64,000 nt of DNA from Pandoraea eparura (GTDB taxonomy: Bacteria; Pseudomonadota; Gammaproteobacteria; Burkholderiales; Burkholderiaceae). The stretch covers positions 1 through 64,000 of the forward strand of contig NZ_CABPSH010000001.1 in the NCBI RefSeq assembly GCF_902459725.1. Reading direction: 5' to 3'. Shown one piece after another: positions 7,356 to 15,439 of the stretch. Under the pieces are notes generated by a model. The model saw nothing but the letters and a program-made list of their open reading frames with translations. It was not told the origin of the DNA and did no database searches. Each line of letters starts with the position of its first letter. Position 1 is the first letter of the stretch. The position numbers were made by a program, and so were the translations under genes.

Positions 7356-8159
7356 TCAGGCCGCTCTGGCGATGACGTCGTGCACAGCGTGCGCGGCGAC
7401 ATCGCCGTGATCGGCGCCCGTCGCCACGCTCGGCGCGACTGCCGCGAGCGCCGCTTCACCGACCGCGCCGCCCACGAGCAGGACGGTCGGACTGGCAAAC
7501 CCCGCGGCGCGCACGTCCGCCGCCAGCCGGCCCAGCGACGTGACCATTCGCCGCTCTTGCGGCGAGCCCGCCCACTGGACCGCCCCCGCCGGCGTGGCCG
7601 CATCGAGATGCGTCAGCAGTGTCTCGCTCAGTTCCTCGACCCGATGCAAGCCCATGTAGATCGCCAGCGTGGTGCCGGTCGCCGCGAGCGCCGCCCAGTT
7701 GGGCGCACTGCCGTCCTGCCGGTGCGCGGTGACGAACGTCACGCCCGCACAGTGCTCGCGATGCGTGAGCGACATGCCCAGGCCGGCGGCCGCCGCGAAC
7801 GCCGACGACACCCCGTTGACGATCTCCACCGGCACCCCCGCGCGACGCAGCGCCGAGATCTCCTCGCCCGCACGCCCGAACATCAGCGCGTCGCCGCCCT
7901 TCACCCGCACCACATGCACGCCGCGACGCGCAAAGCGACACATCAGCCGCTCGATGAAAGCCTGCGGCGTCGAGCGACAGCCGCCGCGCTTGCCCACGGC
8001 AATCACGCGGGCCTGCGGCGCGAGCGTGGCGATTTCTGGGTTGGCCAGATCGTCGACGAGCAGCACATCGGCCTCGCCGAGCACGCGCGCCGCGCGCAAC
8101 GTCAGCAGATCGAGCGCGCCGGGACCCGCGCTCAGCAGGGTGACTTTGCCGTTCTTCAT
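7356..8159 (-). CDS. cobA: uroporphyrinogen-III C-methyltransferase
   Basis: This 267-residue SUMT makes precorrin-2 from uroporphyrinogen III using SAM, the first step to siroheme. Family motifs are visible: LLSAGPGALDLLTLRAARVL, VGKRGG, VRVKGGDALMFGRAGEE and the SLTHREHCAGVTFVTAH segment. Siroheme is needed by NirB encoded in the same direction upstream, which explains its place after nasA. About 90 bp separate it from nasA. It has the methyltransferase domain only, with no CysG dehydrogenase/chelatase part. Confidence 0.93.
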   Translation of the reverse strand: MKNGKVTLLSAGPGALDLLTLRAARVLGEADVLLVDDLANPEIATLAPQARVIAVGKRGGCRSTPQAFIERLMCRFARRGVHVVRVKGGDALMFGRAGEEISALRRAGVPVEIVNGVSSAFAAAAGLGMSLTHREHCAGVTFVTAHRQDGSAPNWAALAATGTTLAIYMGLHRVEELSETLLTHLDAATPAGAVQWAGSPQERRMVTSLGRLAADVRAAGFASPTVLLVGGAVGEAALAAVAPSVATGADHGDVAAHAVHDVIARAA

Positions 8160-8249
8160 GATCGTTCTCCCTCAATTCCTCGATGTTCTGCCTGTCGCCC
8201 AATTCATATCCTGTCGGAAGGTTCGCGATGCAATGCCCGTGCCCTGGGC

Positions 8250-10967
8250 TCAGGCCGCGTTCGTCGCGAACGGCGGCGTCATTGCCTTGCCCGGCGCAGC
8301 GCACATGCGCTGCAACTCCGGCACGCACGAGCCGCAGACTGTTCCACAGCCGAGCCTCGCCTTGAGCTGCGACACGTCCGCCCCCGCGCCGATGGCTGCG
8401 TTGATGCTCGACGCCGTGACCGATTTGCACTGACACACCGTGCGATCGCGCGGCGCGGCCGGCCCGCTGTCGGCCACGAAGACCGCATGGCGCGCGCGCG
8501 TCCACGGCGCCGTTTCGCGAACGCGCGCGAGCAGCGACGTCGACGCAGCGACATCGGCTTCGCTGCCCGCCACCAGTACGCCGTCGATCAGCGTGTCGCG
8601 CCATGCCACGCGCTTGGTCATCGACCGGCGCGCATCGCGATACTCCAGCAGCGACTCGTCGCGCGGCAGGGCCAGCGCCGTGTGCAGGCGCTCCAGCCAG
8701 TCGGCGTCGGGCTCGTTATCGGCGGCCATCACCACGATCCGGTCGTCGCCCTCCAGACGCACGGTCGCGAAGCGCCGCTCGGCCAGCAGCGGCTGCACCG
8801 ACGCGTGCAATTGCAGCGCGTCGCCACGTCGCACTGCCGCCACGCGCCACGCCAGCGTGAGCGGGTCGACGCGCACAGCGGCATGCTTCAGTTCCGGTTG
8901 CTTCGAATACTTGTCGACGGCGCCGAGGGTGGTGTCGTTCACGCCCCCGCCACCGAGAAATTGTCCGCTCCAGTGCATCGGCACGAACACCGTGCCCGAG
9001 GCGACATCGTCGCTCACGGCCAGCGTCAACACCCGCTCGCCGCGACGGCTCGACAGCTGCACGAATTCGCCCGCGCGCAGGCCACGGCGCGCCGCGTCGG
9101 CCGGATGCATGGTGAGTGCCGGTTCCGGCGCGTGCTCGAACAACTGTCCCACACGCCCCGTGCGGCTCATGCCGTGCCACTGATCGCGCAGGCGGCCGGT
9201 AATCAGGCGCAACGGATGGCGGGCGTTGATCGGCTCGGCCACCGGCCGGTATTCAAAGGCGTGAAACCGTGCGCGGCCGTCGCCCGTGGCGAACACGCCA
9301 TCCTCGTAGCGCCGTGCGGCCCCATTCGCCGCTCCTGCCGGGAACGGCCATTGTTGCGGCCCGCGCTGCTCGAGCAACGCATAATCGATACCGCCGATAT
9401 CGAGGTCGCGTCCCACCGTCAGGGCGCGATGCTCGTCGAAAATCGTCTCGATCGACGAGAACGCGAACGGCTCGGGCGATGCATCGAGCTTTGGCGCAAG
9501 ACGTCGGGCGACCTCGCCGGCAATCCACCAGTCGGCCCGGGTCTGCCCCGGCGCGGCGACGGCCGCGCGCACGCGCGAGATGCGCCGCTCCGAATTCGTG
9601 ACCGTGCCCGCCTTCTCGCCCCAACTCGTCGCGGGAAGCAGCACGTCGGCGTACGGAACGGTATCGGTCTGGTGAAACACCTCCTGCACCACCACGAATT
9701 CCGCGGCGGCGAGCGCTTCACGCACGCGCTCGCTGTCCGGCATCGAATGCACTGGGTTCGTGCACGCGATCCAGATCGCCTTGATACGGCCGTCGCGCAC
9801 GGCGTCGAACATCTCCACGGCGGGCAGACCCGGCTTGTCGGATAGTCCCCGCACGCCCCAAAGCTGCTCGACCTCGGCGCGATGGGCTGCGTTGCCGATC
9901 TCGCGATGCGCCGCAAGCATGGTGGACAGCCCGCCCACTTCACGTCCGCCCATCGCATTGGGCTGACCGGTGAGCGAGAACGGCCCGGCGCCCGGGCGTC
10001 CGATCTGCGCGGTGGCCAGATGCAGATGGATGAGCGCGAGATTCTTCTCAGTGCCGTGGCTCGACTGATTCAAGCCCATGCAATACAGGGACAGCGCCGC
10101 CGGGCTTTCGCCAAACCAGTCGGCCGCCTGACGCAAGGCCGACTCCTCGATGCCGCAGATATCGGCTGCGAGTTGCGGCGTATAGCCGCGCAGCATCTGC
10201 TTAAGGGCATCGAAGCCTTCGGTATGAACGTCGATATAGCGCCGGTCGATGCGTCCTTCCCAGATCAGGTGATGCAGCATGCCGTGAAACAGCGCAACGT
10301 CGGTGCCCGGCACGATGGCCAGATGCAGATCGGCCATCGCCGCCGTGTCGGTGCGGCGCGGATCGACGACGATCCAGCGAATCGACGGATCGGCCGCCTT
10401 GGCCGCTTCGAGTCGACGGAACAGCACCGGGTGCGCGTAGGCCATGTTGCTGCCCGCGAACAGTACGGTGCTGGCCGCTTCGAGATCGTCGTAGCAGGTG
10501 GGCGGACCGTCCGCGCCGAGCGCCATCTTGTAGGCACTCACGGCGCTCGACATGCACAGTCGCGAGTTCGTGTCGATGTTGTTGGTGCGCACCAGCCCCT
10601 TGGCGAGCTTGTTGAAGACGTAGTAGTCCTCGGTCAACAACTGTCCCGACACGTAGAACGCGACGGCGTCCGGGCCATGCCGGCGGATGACGTCGGCAAA
10701 GCGCGACGCCACCGTCTCGAGCGCGTCGTCCCAACTGGCGGGCGCGCGCTCGGCGTCGCGCGTGGTGCGCAGCTCGGGCGCCAGCACGCGTCCGGCAAGC
10801 GACTGTGCAGTAAGCGGCAATGTCATACCCTTGCTGCACAGCCGCCCGAAGTTTGCCGGGTGCGCCGGGTCGCCCTGCACACCGACGATGCGCTCGCCGT
10901 CGCTCTCGACGAGCATGCCGCAACCGACGCCGCAGTAGCAACAGGTGGTTTGCGTGAGGGTTGTCAT
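8250..10967 (-). CDS. nasA: assimilatory nitrate reductase catalytic subunit with C-terminal BFD [2Fe-2S] domain
   Basis: This protein of about 905 residues reduces nitrate to nitrite. The N-terminus has the [4Fe-4S] motif CCYCGVGCGM…GRLCSKG, followed by the molybdopterin bis-MGD domains and the aspartate-decarboxylase-like C-terminal MopB domain. The last ~55 residues form a BFD-type [2Fe-2S] domain (VCQCKSV and CGTVCGSC), typical of NasA/NarB proteins. The start at 10967 (MTTLTQTTCCYCG) has GGAG upstream. An upstream ATG at 11018 would add a Pro-rich tail and overlap nirD. Confidence 0.95.
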   Translation of the reverse strand: MTTLTQTTCCYCGVGCGMLVESDGERIVGVQGDPAHPANFGRLCSKGMTLPLTAQSLAGRVLAPELRTTRDAERAPASWDDALETVASRFADVIRRHGPDAVAFYVSGQLLTEDYYVFNKLAKGLVRTNNIDTNSRLCMSSAVSAYKMALGADGPPTCYDDLEAASTVLFAGSNMAYAHPVLFRRLEAAKAADPSIRWIVVDPRRTDTAAMADLHLAIVPGTDVALFHGMLHHLIWEGRIDRRYIDVHTEGFDALKQMLRGYTPQLAADICGIEESALRQAADWFGESPAALSLYCMGLNQSSHGTEKNLALIHLHLATAQIGRPGAGPFSLTGQPNAMGGREVGGLSTMLAAHREIGNAAHRAEVEQLWGVRGLSDKPGLPAVEMFDAVRDGRIKAIWIACTNPVHSMPDSERVREALAAAEFVVVQEVFHQTDTVPYADVLLPATSWGEKAGTVTNSERRISRVRAAVAAPGQTRADWWIAGEVARRLAPKLDASPEPFAFSSIETIFDEHRALTVGRDLDIGGIDYALLEQRGPQQWPFPAGAANGAARRYEDGVFATGDGRARFHAFEYRPVAEPINARHPLRLITGRLRDQWHGMSRTGRVGQLFEHAPEPALTMHPADAARRGLRAGEFVQLSSRRGERVLTLAVSDDVASGTVFVPMHWSGQFLGGGGVNDTTLGAVDKYSKQPELKHAAVRVDPLTLAWRVAAVRRGDALQLHASVQPLLAERRFATVRLEGDDRIVVMAADNEPDADWLERLHTALALPRDESLLEYRDARRSMTKRVAWRDTLIDGVLVAGSEADVAASTSLLARVRETAPWTRARHAVFVADSGPAAPRDRTVCQCKSVTASSINAAIGAGADVSQLKARLGCGTVCGSCVPELQRMCAAPGKAMTPPFATNAA

Positions 10968-11014
10968 GGGGGGCTCCGGCAATAGCGAGGGGTCAGGGGG
11001 TCGAGGGGTGCGGG

Positions 11015-11380
11015 TCAAGCGGCAGCCGTCGCTGCACTCGCCTCGGTACCGATCGCCTCGTCGAGCGATACATACACCTCGCCCGCGTCGATCCGCACGG
11101 CAAAGCGCTCTGCGCAGCCCACATCCGGGGCGCAGGCTTCGCCGGTCGTCAGGTCGATGTTCCAGGCGTGCAGCGGGCAGGTGACCTTCTCACCATGCAC
11201 GATGCCCTGCGAGAGCGCACCGCCCTTGTGCGGGCACTTGTCGCGCAGCGCGAAGACCTTGTCGCTTTCGGAGCGAAAGAGCGCGATGTCGCCGCTCGGA
11301 TGGGTCAGCACGCGCGTGCCCAGGCGCGGGATCGCGCCCACGTCGCAAACATGCAGCCAGATCGGTTTGGATTGCGTCAT
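11015..11380 (-). CDS. nirD: nitrite reductase small subunit (Rieske-type)
   Basis: This 121-residue protein carries a Rieske-like fold with DKCPHKGGALSQG and CPLHAW, the positions of a [2Fe-2S] site. It partners NirB for NADH-dependent nitrite reduction to ammonium in the cytoplasm. It begins 10 bases after nirB. Unlike E. coli NirD, which lost the ligands, the C-x-H and C-x2-H pairs appear intact here. Confidence 0.95.
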   Translation of the reverse strand: MTQSKPIWLHVCDVGAIPRLGTRVLTHPSGDIALFRSESDKVFALRDKCPHKGGALSQGIVHGEKVTCPLHAWNIDLTTGEACAPDVGCAERFAVRIDAGEVYVSLDEAIGTEASAATAAA

Positions 11381-11390
11381 GGTGTTCTCC

Positions 11391-13850
11391 TCAGGCAGTC
11401 TCGGGCTCGACGCCCACCGGCACGATCGAGGTCAGCGGACGATATTCATTGGCTTGCGCCCCGTTGATGCGCGCTTGCCACGGATCGGGCAGGCCATCGA
11501 GCGAGAAGAGCAGCCGCTCGTACAGCGCCCGACGATTGGCGGCATCGTTCACCACGCGTTGTTTCACGTAGTCGAGCCCCACCCGGTCGAGGTAATGCAC
11601 CGTGCGATCGAGGTAATAGGCTTCCTCGCGATAGAGCTGCAGGAACGCGCCCGTGTACTCCTTGACCTCGTCAGCCGTTTTCACCTTCACGAGGAATTGC
11701 GCGACTTCGGTCTTGATGCCGCCGTTACCGCCCACATACAGCTCCCAGCCCGAATCGACGGCGATCACGCCCACGTCCTTGATCCCGGCCTCGGCGCAAT
11801 TGCGCGGGCAGCCGGACACGGCGAGCTTGACCTTGTGGGGCGACCACATGTTCGCGAGCATGGTCTCGAGATCGATGCCCATCTGCGTGCTGTTCTGTGT
11901 GCCGAAGCGGCAGAACTCGCTGCCCACGCACGTCTTCACGGTGCGGATCGACTTGCCATAGGCGTGTCCCGACGGCATGCCGAGGTCGCGCCAGACGCTC
12001 ACGAGGTCTTCCTTCTTCACACCGAGCAAATCGATACGCTGACCGCCCGTGACCTTGACCATCGGAATCTGGTACTTGTCCGCCACGTCGGCGATGCGAC
12101 GCAGCTCGCTCGGGTTCGTCACGCCGCCCTTCATCTGCGGGATGACGGAGAACGTGTTGTCCTTCTGGATGTTGGCGTGCACACGCTCGTTGACGAAACG
12201 GCTTTGCGGATCGTCGACGGCTTCCTTCGGCCACGTGCTGAGCATGTAGTAGTTCAGCGCGGGACGACACGTGGCGCACCCGTTGGGCGTGCGCCATTCG
12301 AGGAAGTCGAAGGCGGCACGATGGGTCGTGAGGTGATGCTCGCGCACCGCGCGACGCACGTCGGCATGCGACAGATCCGTGCAACCGCACACGGCCTTTT
12401 CCTTCGGCGCTGCGTCGTAGGTCGAGCCCAGCGTGCTCATCAGAATCTGTTCGCACAGCCCGGCGCACGACCCGCACGAGCTGGCGGCCTTCGTATGCTT
12501 CTTGACTTCATCGAGCGTGAACAGGCCCTTCTCGGTGATCGCCTTGACGATGGTGCCCTTGCACACGCCGTTGCAGCCGCACACTTCATCGGTATCGGAC
12601 ATGGCCGACGCGCGGTTCTGGCCTTGCGTGCCCACGTCACCCACGCTCGACTCGCCGAACATGATGCGCTCGCGCAGTTCACCCAGCGCGCGCCCTTCGC
12701 GCAGCAGCTTGAAGTACCATGCGCCGTCGGCCGTATCGCCATACAGGCAAGCGCCGACGAGTTTGTCGTCGCGAATCACCAGCTTCTTGTAGACGCCGCT
12801 CGCGGGATCGGACAACACGATCTCCTCGGTGCCTTCGCCGCCGAGAAAGTCGCCCGCCGAGAACAGGTCGATGCCTGTGACCTTGAGCTTCGTCGACAGC
12901 ACCGAGCCGCGATAGCTGCCGATGCCCATGAGCGCGAGGTGGTTGGCACAGACCTTGGCCTGCTCGAACAGCGGGGCCACAAGACCATAGGCCACGCCGC
13001 GATGGCTCACGCATTCGCCGACGGCGTAAATGCGCGGATCGTAGGTTTGCAGCGTGTCGGACACGACAATGCCGCGGGCGCAATGCAGGCCGGCCGCTTC
13101 GGCCAGCGTGGTGTTCGGGCGGATCCCGGCGGCCATCACGACGAGGTCGGCCGCGATTTCTTCGCCGTTGCTGAACCTCACGGCCCGCACGCTGCCGTTG
13201 CCGTCGTCGAGAATCGCCGCCGTTTGATGCGACAGGCGGAACGCGAGACCGCGCGCTTCGAGCGACTGTTGCAGCAGCTTGCCCGCCGTGCTGTCGAGCT
13301 GGCGTTCGAGCAGCGTGTCGGCCAGGTGCACCACGGTGACGTCCATGCCACGCAGCTTGAGACCGTTGGCCGCCTCGAGGCCGAGCAGGCCGCCGCCGAT
13401 CACGACCGCATGACGCTTCATGCTCGCCGTCTCGATCATGATCTCGGTGTCGCGAATGTCGCGGTAGCTGATCACGCCGTCGAGATCCTTGCCGGGCACC
13501 GGCAGGATGAACGGGCTGGAGCCGGTGGCAATCAGCAGACGGTCGTACGGCGCCTCGGTGCCGTCGGCGCAACGCACGACGCGGCGCGGTCGATCGATCT
13601 GGGTGACTTCCTTGCCCAGATGCAACGTGATGCCCTTCTGGGCATACCAATCCAGCGGATTGAGCACGATGTCGGCGAACGACTGCTCACCGGCAAGCAC
13701 CGGCGAGAGCAGGATCCGGTTGTAGTTCGGATGCGGCTCGGCACCGAATACGGTGATGTCGTACTGATTCGGTGCGATTTCCAGCAGCTCTTCGAGCGTG
13801 CGGATGCCGGCCATGCCGTTGCCGATGACGACCAGACGAGGTTTGCGCAT
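11391..13850 (-). CDS. nirB: NADH-dependent assimilatory nitrite reductase large subunit
   Basis: This 819-residue protein has the usual order: an FAD/NADH pyridine-nucleotide oxidoreductase (LVVIGNGMAGIRTLEELLE, then GGGLLGLEAANGL), two BFD-like [2Fe-2S] segments (CGCNGVCKGTIV…CGSCAGLC and CGCTDLSHADVR…CATCRPALNYY), and the siroheme/[4Fe-4S] core (CVGSEFCRFG and SGCPRNCAEAG). The start at 13850 (MRKPRLVVIGNG) has AGGAGA upstream. The frame stays open to 13985 but runs through a terminator hairpin, so that extension is rejected. Confidence 0.96.
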   Translation of the reverse strand: MRKPRLVVIGNGMAGIRTLEELLEIAPNQYDITVFGAEPHPNYNRILLSPVLAGEQSFADIVLNPLDWYAQKGITLHLGKEVTQIDRPRRVVRCADGTEAPYDRLLIATGSSPFILPVPGKDLDGVISYRDIRDTEIMIETASMKRHAVVIGGGLLGLEAANGLKLRGMDVTVVHLADTLLERQLDSTAGKLLQQSLEARGLAFRLSHQTAAILDDGNGSVRAVRFSNGEEIAADLVVMAAGIRPNTTLAEAAGLHCARGIVVSDTLQTYDPRIYAVGECVSHRGVAYGLVAPLFEQAKVCANHLALMGIGSYRGSVLSTKLKVTGIDLFSAGDFLGGEGTEEIVLSDPASGVYKKLVIRDDKLVGACLYGDTADGAWYFKLLREGRALGELRERIMFGESSVGDVGTQGQNRASAMSDTDEVCGCNGVCKGTIVKAITEKGLFTLDEVKKHTKAASSCGSCAGLCEQILMSTLGSTYDAAPKEKAVCGCTDLSHADVRRAVREHHLTTHRAAFDFLEWRTPNGCATCRPALNYYMLSTWPKEAVDDPQSRFVNERVHANIQKDNTFSVIPQMKGGVTNPSELRRIADVADKYQIPMVKVTGGQRIDLLGVKKEDLVSVWRDLGMPSGHAYGKSIRTVKTCVGSEFCRFGTQNSTQMGIDLETMLANMWSPHKVKLAVSGCPRNCAEAGIKDVGVIAVDSGWELYVGGNGGIKTEVAQFLVKVKTADEVKEYTGAFLQLYREEAYYLDRTVHYLDRVGLDYVKQRVVNDAANRRALYERLLFSLDGLPDPWQARINGAQANEYRPLTSIVPVGVEPETA

Positions 13851-13884
13851 GCTGTCTTCTCCTGTTGCAGCGCTTGCAGCGCCC

Positions 13885-13933
13885 GAAAAACAAAACGGCG
13901 TCCGACCATGCCGAAGCATGGAGGGACGCCGTT
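13885..13933 (-). terminator. leader terminator/attenuator upstream of nirB
   Basis: On the minus strand AACGGCGTCC (13933-13924) pairs with GGACGCCGTT (13903-13894). An inner CCATGC/GCATGG stem is capped by a TTCG tetraloop, followed by TTTTGTTTTT. This is a strong intrinsic terminator inside the nirB leader, 35 bases before the start codon. It makes sense only if read-through is controlled. NasT encoded in the same locus is the obvious candidate. Confidence 0.85.
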
Positions 13934-13941
13934 GTCCTGTA

Positions 13942-13976
13942 GGTACGTCGCAGGCGCTCTCGCCTGACGCCGTACC
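13942..13976 (-). promoter_or_regulatory. leader hairpin preceding the nirB attenuator
   Basis: GGTACG/CGTACC outer and CAGGCG/CGCCTG inner stems are separated by a small internal loop and sit just before the terminator on the transcript. Known ANTAR targets are paired hairpins with hexanucleotide loops. I can see this hairpin clearly but cannot show the exact loop consensus or a convincing second partner, so assignment as the NasT-binding element is an inference from position. Confidence 0.5.
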
Positions 13977-14022
13977 GGAATTCATGGCCGGCGACGTCTT
14001 TGCCGCTGGCTCACACAGTTAC

Positions 14023-14037
14023 GCAACAAGCGTGCCA
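14023..14037 (-). promoter_or_regulatory. sigma-54 promoter for nirBD-nasA-cobA
   Basis: The minus strand reads TGGCACGCTTGTTGC, matching the sigma-54 consensus TGGCAC-N5-TTGC with GG and GC exactly 10 bp apart. Transcription would start near 14011, giving a leader of about 160 nt that contains the hairpins at 13885-13976. Confidence 0.85.
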
Positions 14038-14128
14038 GGTAGCACAAGACGATCGGCAAAGCGTTGCCAGGCAACGCAGAACGGGAGATTTGTCTATGGG
14101 AAATGCCCGAAAGTCAGGTTAAATCTGC

Positions 14129-14145
14129 TGCACCGCAGCAGTGCA
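14129..14145. promoter_or_regulatory. NtrC-type binding site
   Basis: TGCAC-N7-GTGCA at 14129-14145 matches the NtrC enhancer consensus. It is about 100 bp upstream of the sigma-54 promoter at 14023-14037, a normal distance for an enhancer. It lies between the 3' end of the acyl-CoA dehydrogenase gene and the nirB promoter. Confidence 0.75.
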
Positions 14146-14227
14146 AGGCGGTCCGGCATCGGCCTCACGCGCACCAGCATGATGCGCCGCGTGAGCGCCG
14201 CCGCGCATCGCCGAAGGTCGCGCCGCC

Positions 14228-15397
14228 TCAATCGTCCTGCATCAGGGCACGCCCGATAATCAATTGCTGAATTTGCGTGGTGCCTTCATAAAGTCGCAAC
14301 AGGCGCACGTCGCGATAGAAGCGCTCGACCTTGTATTCGTTGATGTAACCTGCACCGCCGTGCACCTGCACGCCACGATCGGCCACGCGCCCGACCATCT
14401 CGGTGCAAAACAGCTTGGCGCACGAGGCCCGCATGCTGACATCGGCATCGCGCTTGCCTTGGGGCTTCGTGTCGTAACGCTGGGCGCAGTCCTGCACCAT
14501 CGACCATCCGGCGTACAGTTCGGCCCGACTGTCCGCGAGCATCGCCTGCACGAGCTGGAAGTCGCCAATGCGCTGCCCGAATTGCTTGCGCTCGCGCGCA
14601 TACGCGACGGACTCGTCGAGAATTCGCTGCGCCATGCCGCACGCGAGCGCCGCCACATGCAAGCGCCCACGGTCGAGGACCTTCATGGCCGTCTTGAAGC
14701 CCTTGCCCGCCTCGCCGCCGATGATGTTCTGCGCCGGCACGCGCGCGCCTTGCAGCACGACGTCGCAGGTCTTCGTTCCGCGCTGCCCCATCTTCTTGTC
14801 GGGCTTGCCAAGCGACAGGCCCGGCGTGTCGGCCGGTACGATGAAGGCCGAGATGCCGCCCGCGCCCTCGCCGCCCGTGCGCGCCATCAGCGTGAATGCC
14901 CCGGCCCGCGGCGCGTTGGTGATGAAGCGCTTCACGCCGTCGAGCACATAGGTGTCGCCGTCGAGCACGGCGCGCGTCTTGAGGGCGGCCGGGTCGGACC
15001 CCGCGTCCGGCTCGGTGAGCGCGAACGACATGATCAAGTCCCCGCTCGCTACGCGCGGCAGCAGCTCGCGCTTCTGCGCCTCGGTGCCATCCATCAGGAT
15101 GCCCTGCGAGCCGATGCCCACGTTGGTGCCGAATACGGAGCGGAAGGCCAGCGACGTCTGCCCGAACTCGTAGGCCACTCGCACTTCCTGCGACATCGAC
15201 AGCCCGATGCCGCCGAACGCCTCGGGGATCGACAGGCCGAACAGGCCCATCTCCTTCATCTCATCGACGAGCGTGGCCGGCACGTCGTCGTGCGCCTCCA
15301 CGTCGTTCTCGGCAGGCACCAGCCGCTCGCGAATGAAACGTTGCACCGCCGCGAGCAACAGCTCGAACGATTCGCTATCCAGTCCCTTCGATGTCAT
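14228..15397 (-). CDS. acyl-CoA dehydrogenase, last gene of the bad/ali-type operon
   Basis: This 389-residue FAD flavoprotein has the ACAD signatures FALTEPDAGSD and the C-terminal YEGTTQIQQLIIGRAL with the usual catalytic Glu. It has a typical length and would be soluble. It follows the ligase gene by 42 bp. In alicyclic acid pathways an extra acyl-CoA dehydrogenase can act on pimeloyl-CoA or its products. The substrate is inferred only from context. Confidence 0.9.
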   Translation of the reverse strand: MTSKGLDSESFELLLAAVQRFIRERLVPAENDVEAHDDVPATLVDEMKEMGLFGLSIPEAFGGIGLSMSQEVRVAYEFGQTSLAFRSVFGTNVGIGSQGILMDGTEAQKRELLPRVASGDLIMSFALTEPDAGSDPAALKTRAVLDGDTYVLDGVKRFITNAPRAGAFTLMARTGGEGAGGISAFIVPADTPGLSLGKPDKKMGQRGTKTCDVVLQGARVPAQNIIGGEAGKGFKTAMKVLDRGRLHVAALACGMAQRILDESVAYARERKQFGQRIGDFQLVQAMLADSRAELYAGWSMVQDCAQRYDTKPQGKRDADVSMRASCAKLFCTEMVGRVADRGVQVHGGAGYINEYKVERFYRDVRLLRLYEGTTQIQQLIIGRALMQDD

Positions 15398-15439
15398 CGA
15401 CCTTTCGTCCTTGAAGAATGGCGCGCCGCGCCAGGGCGT

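Noticed and set aside
7380-9845. A very long open plus-strand frame (821 codons) opposite cobA and nasA
   Set aside because: It is antisense to well-supported genes and Arg/His/Ala-rich, the usual result of GC-rich codon third positions. It has no family resemblance.
11157-13967. A 936-codon plus-strand frame opposite nirB
   Set aside because: Same reason: mirror frame of a strongly conserved gene with no recognisable domain.
13851-13985. N-terminal extension of nirB
   Set aside because: It would be translated through a leader terminator hairpin and shows no NirB similarity before MRKPRLVVIG.
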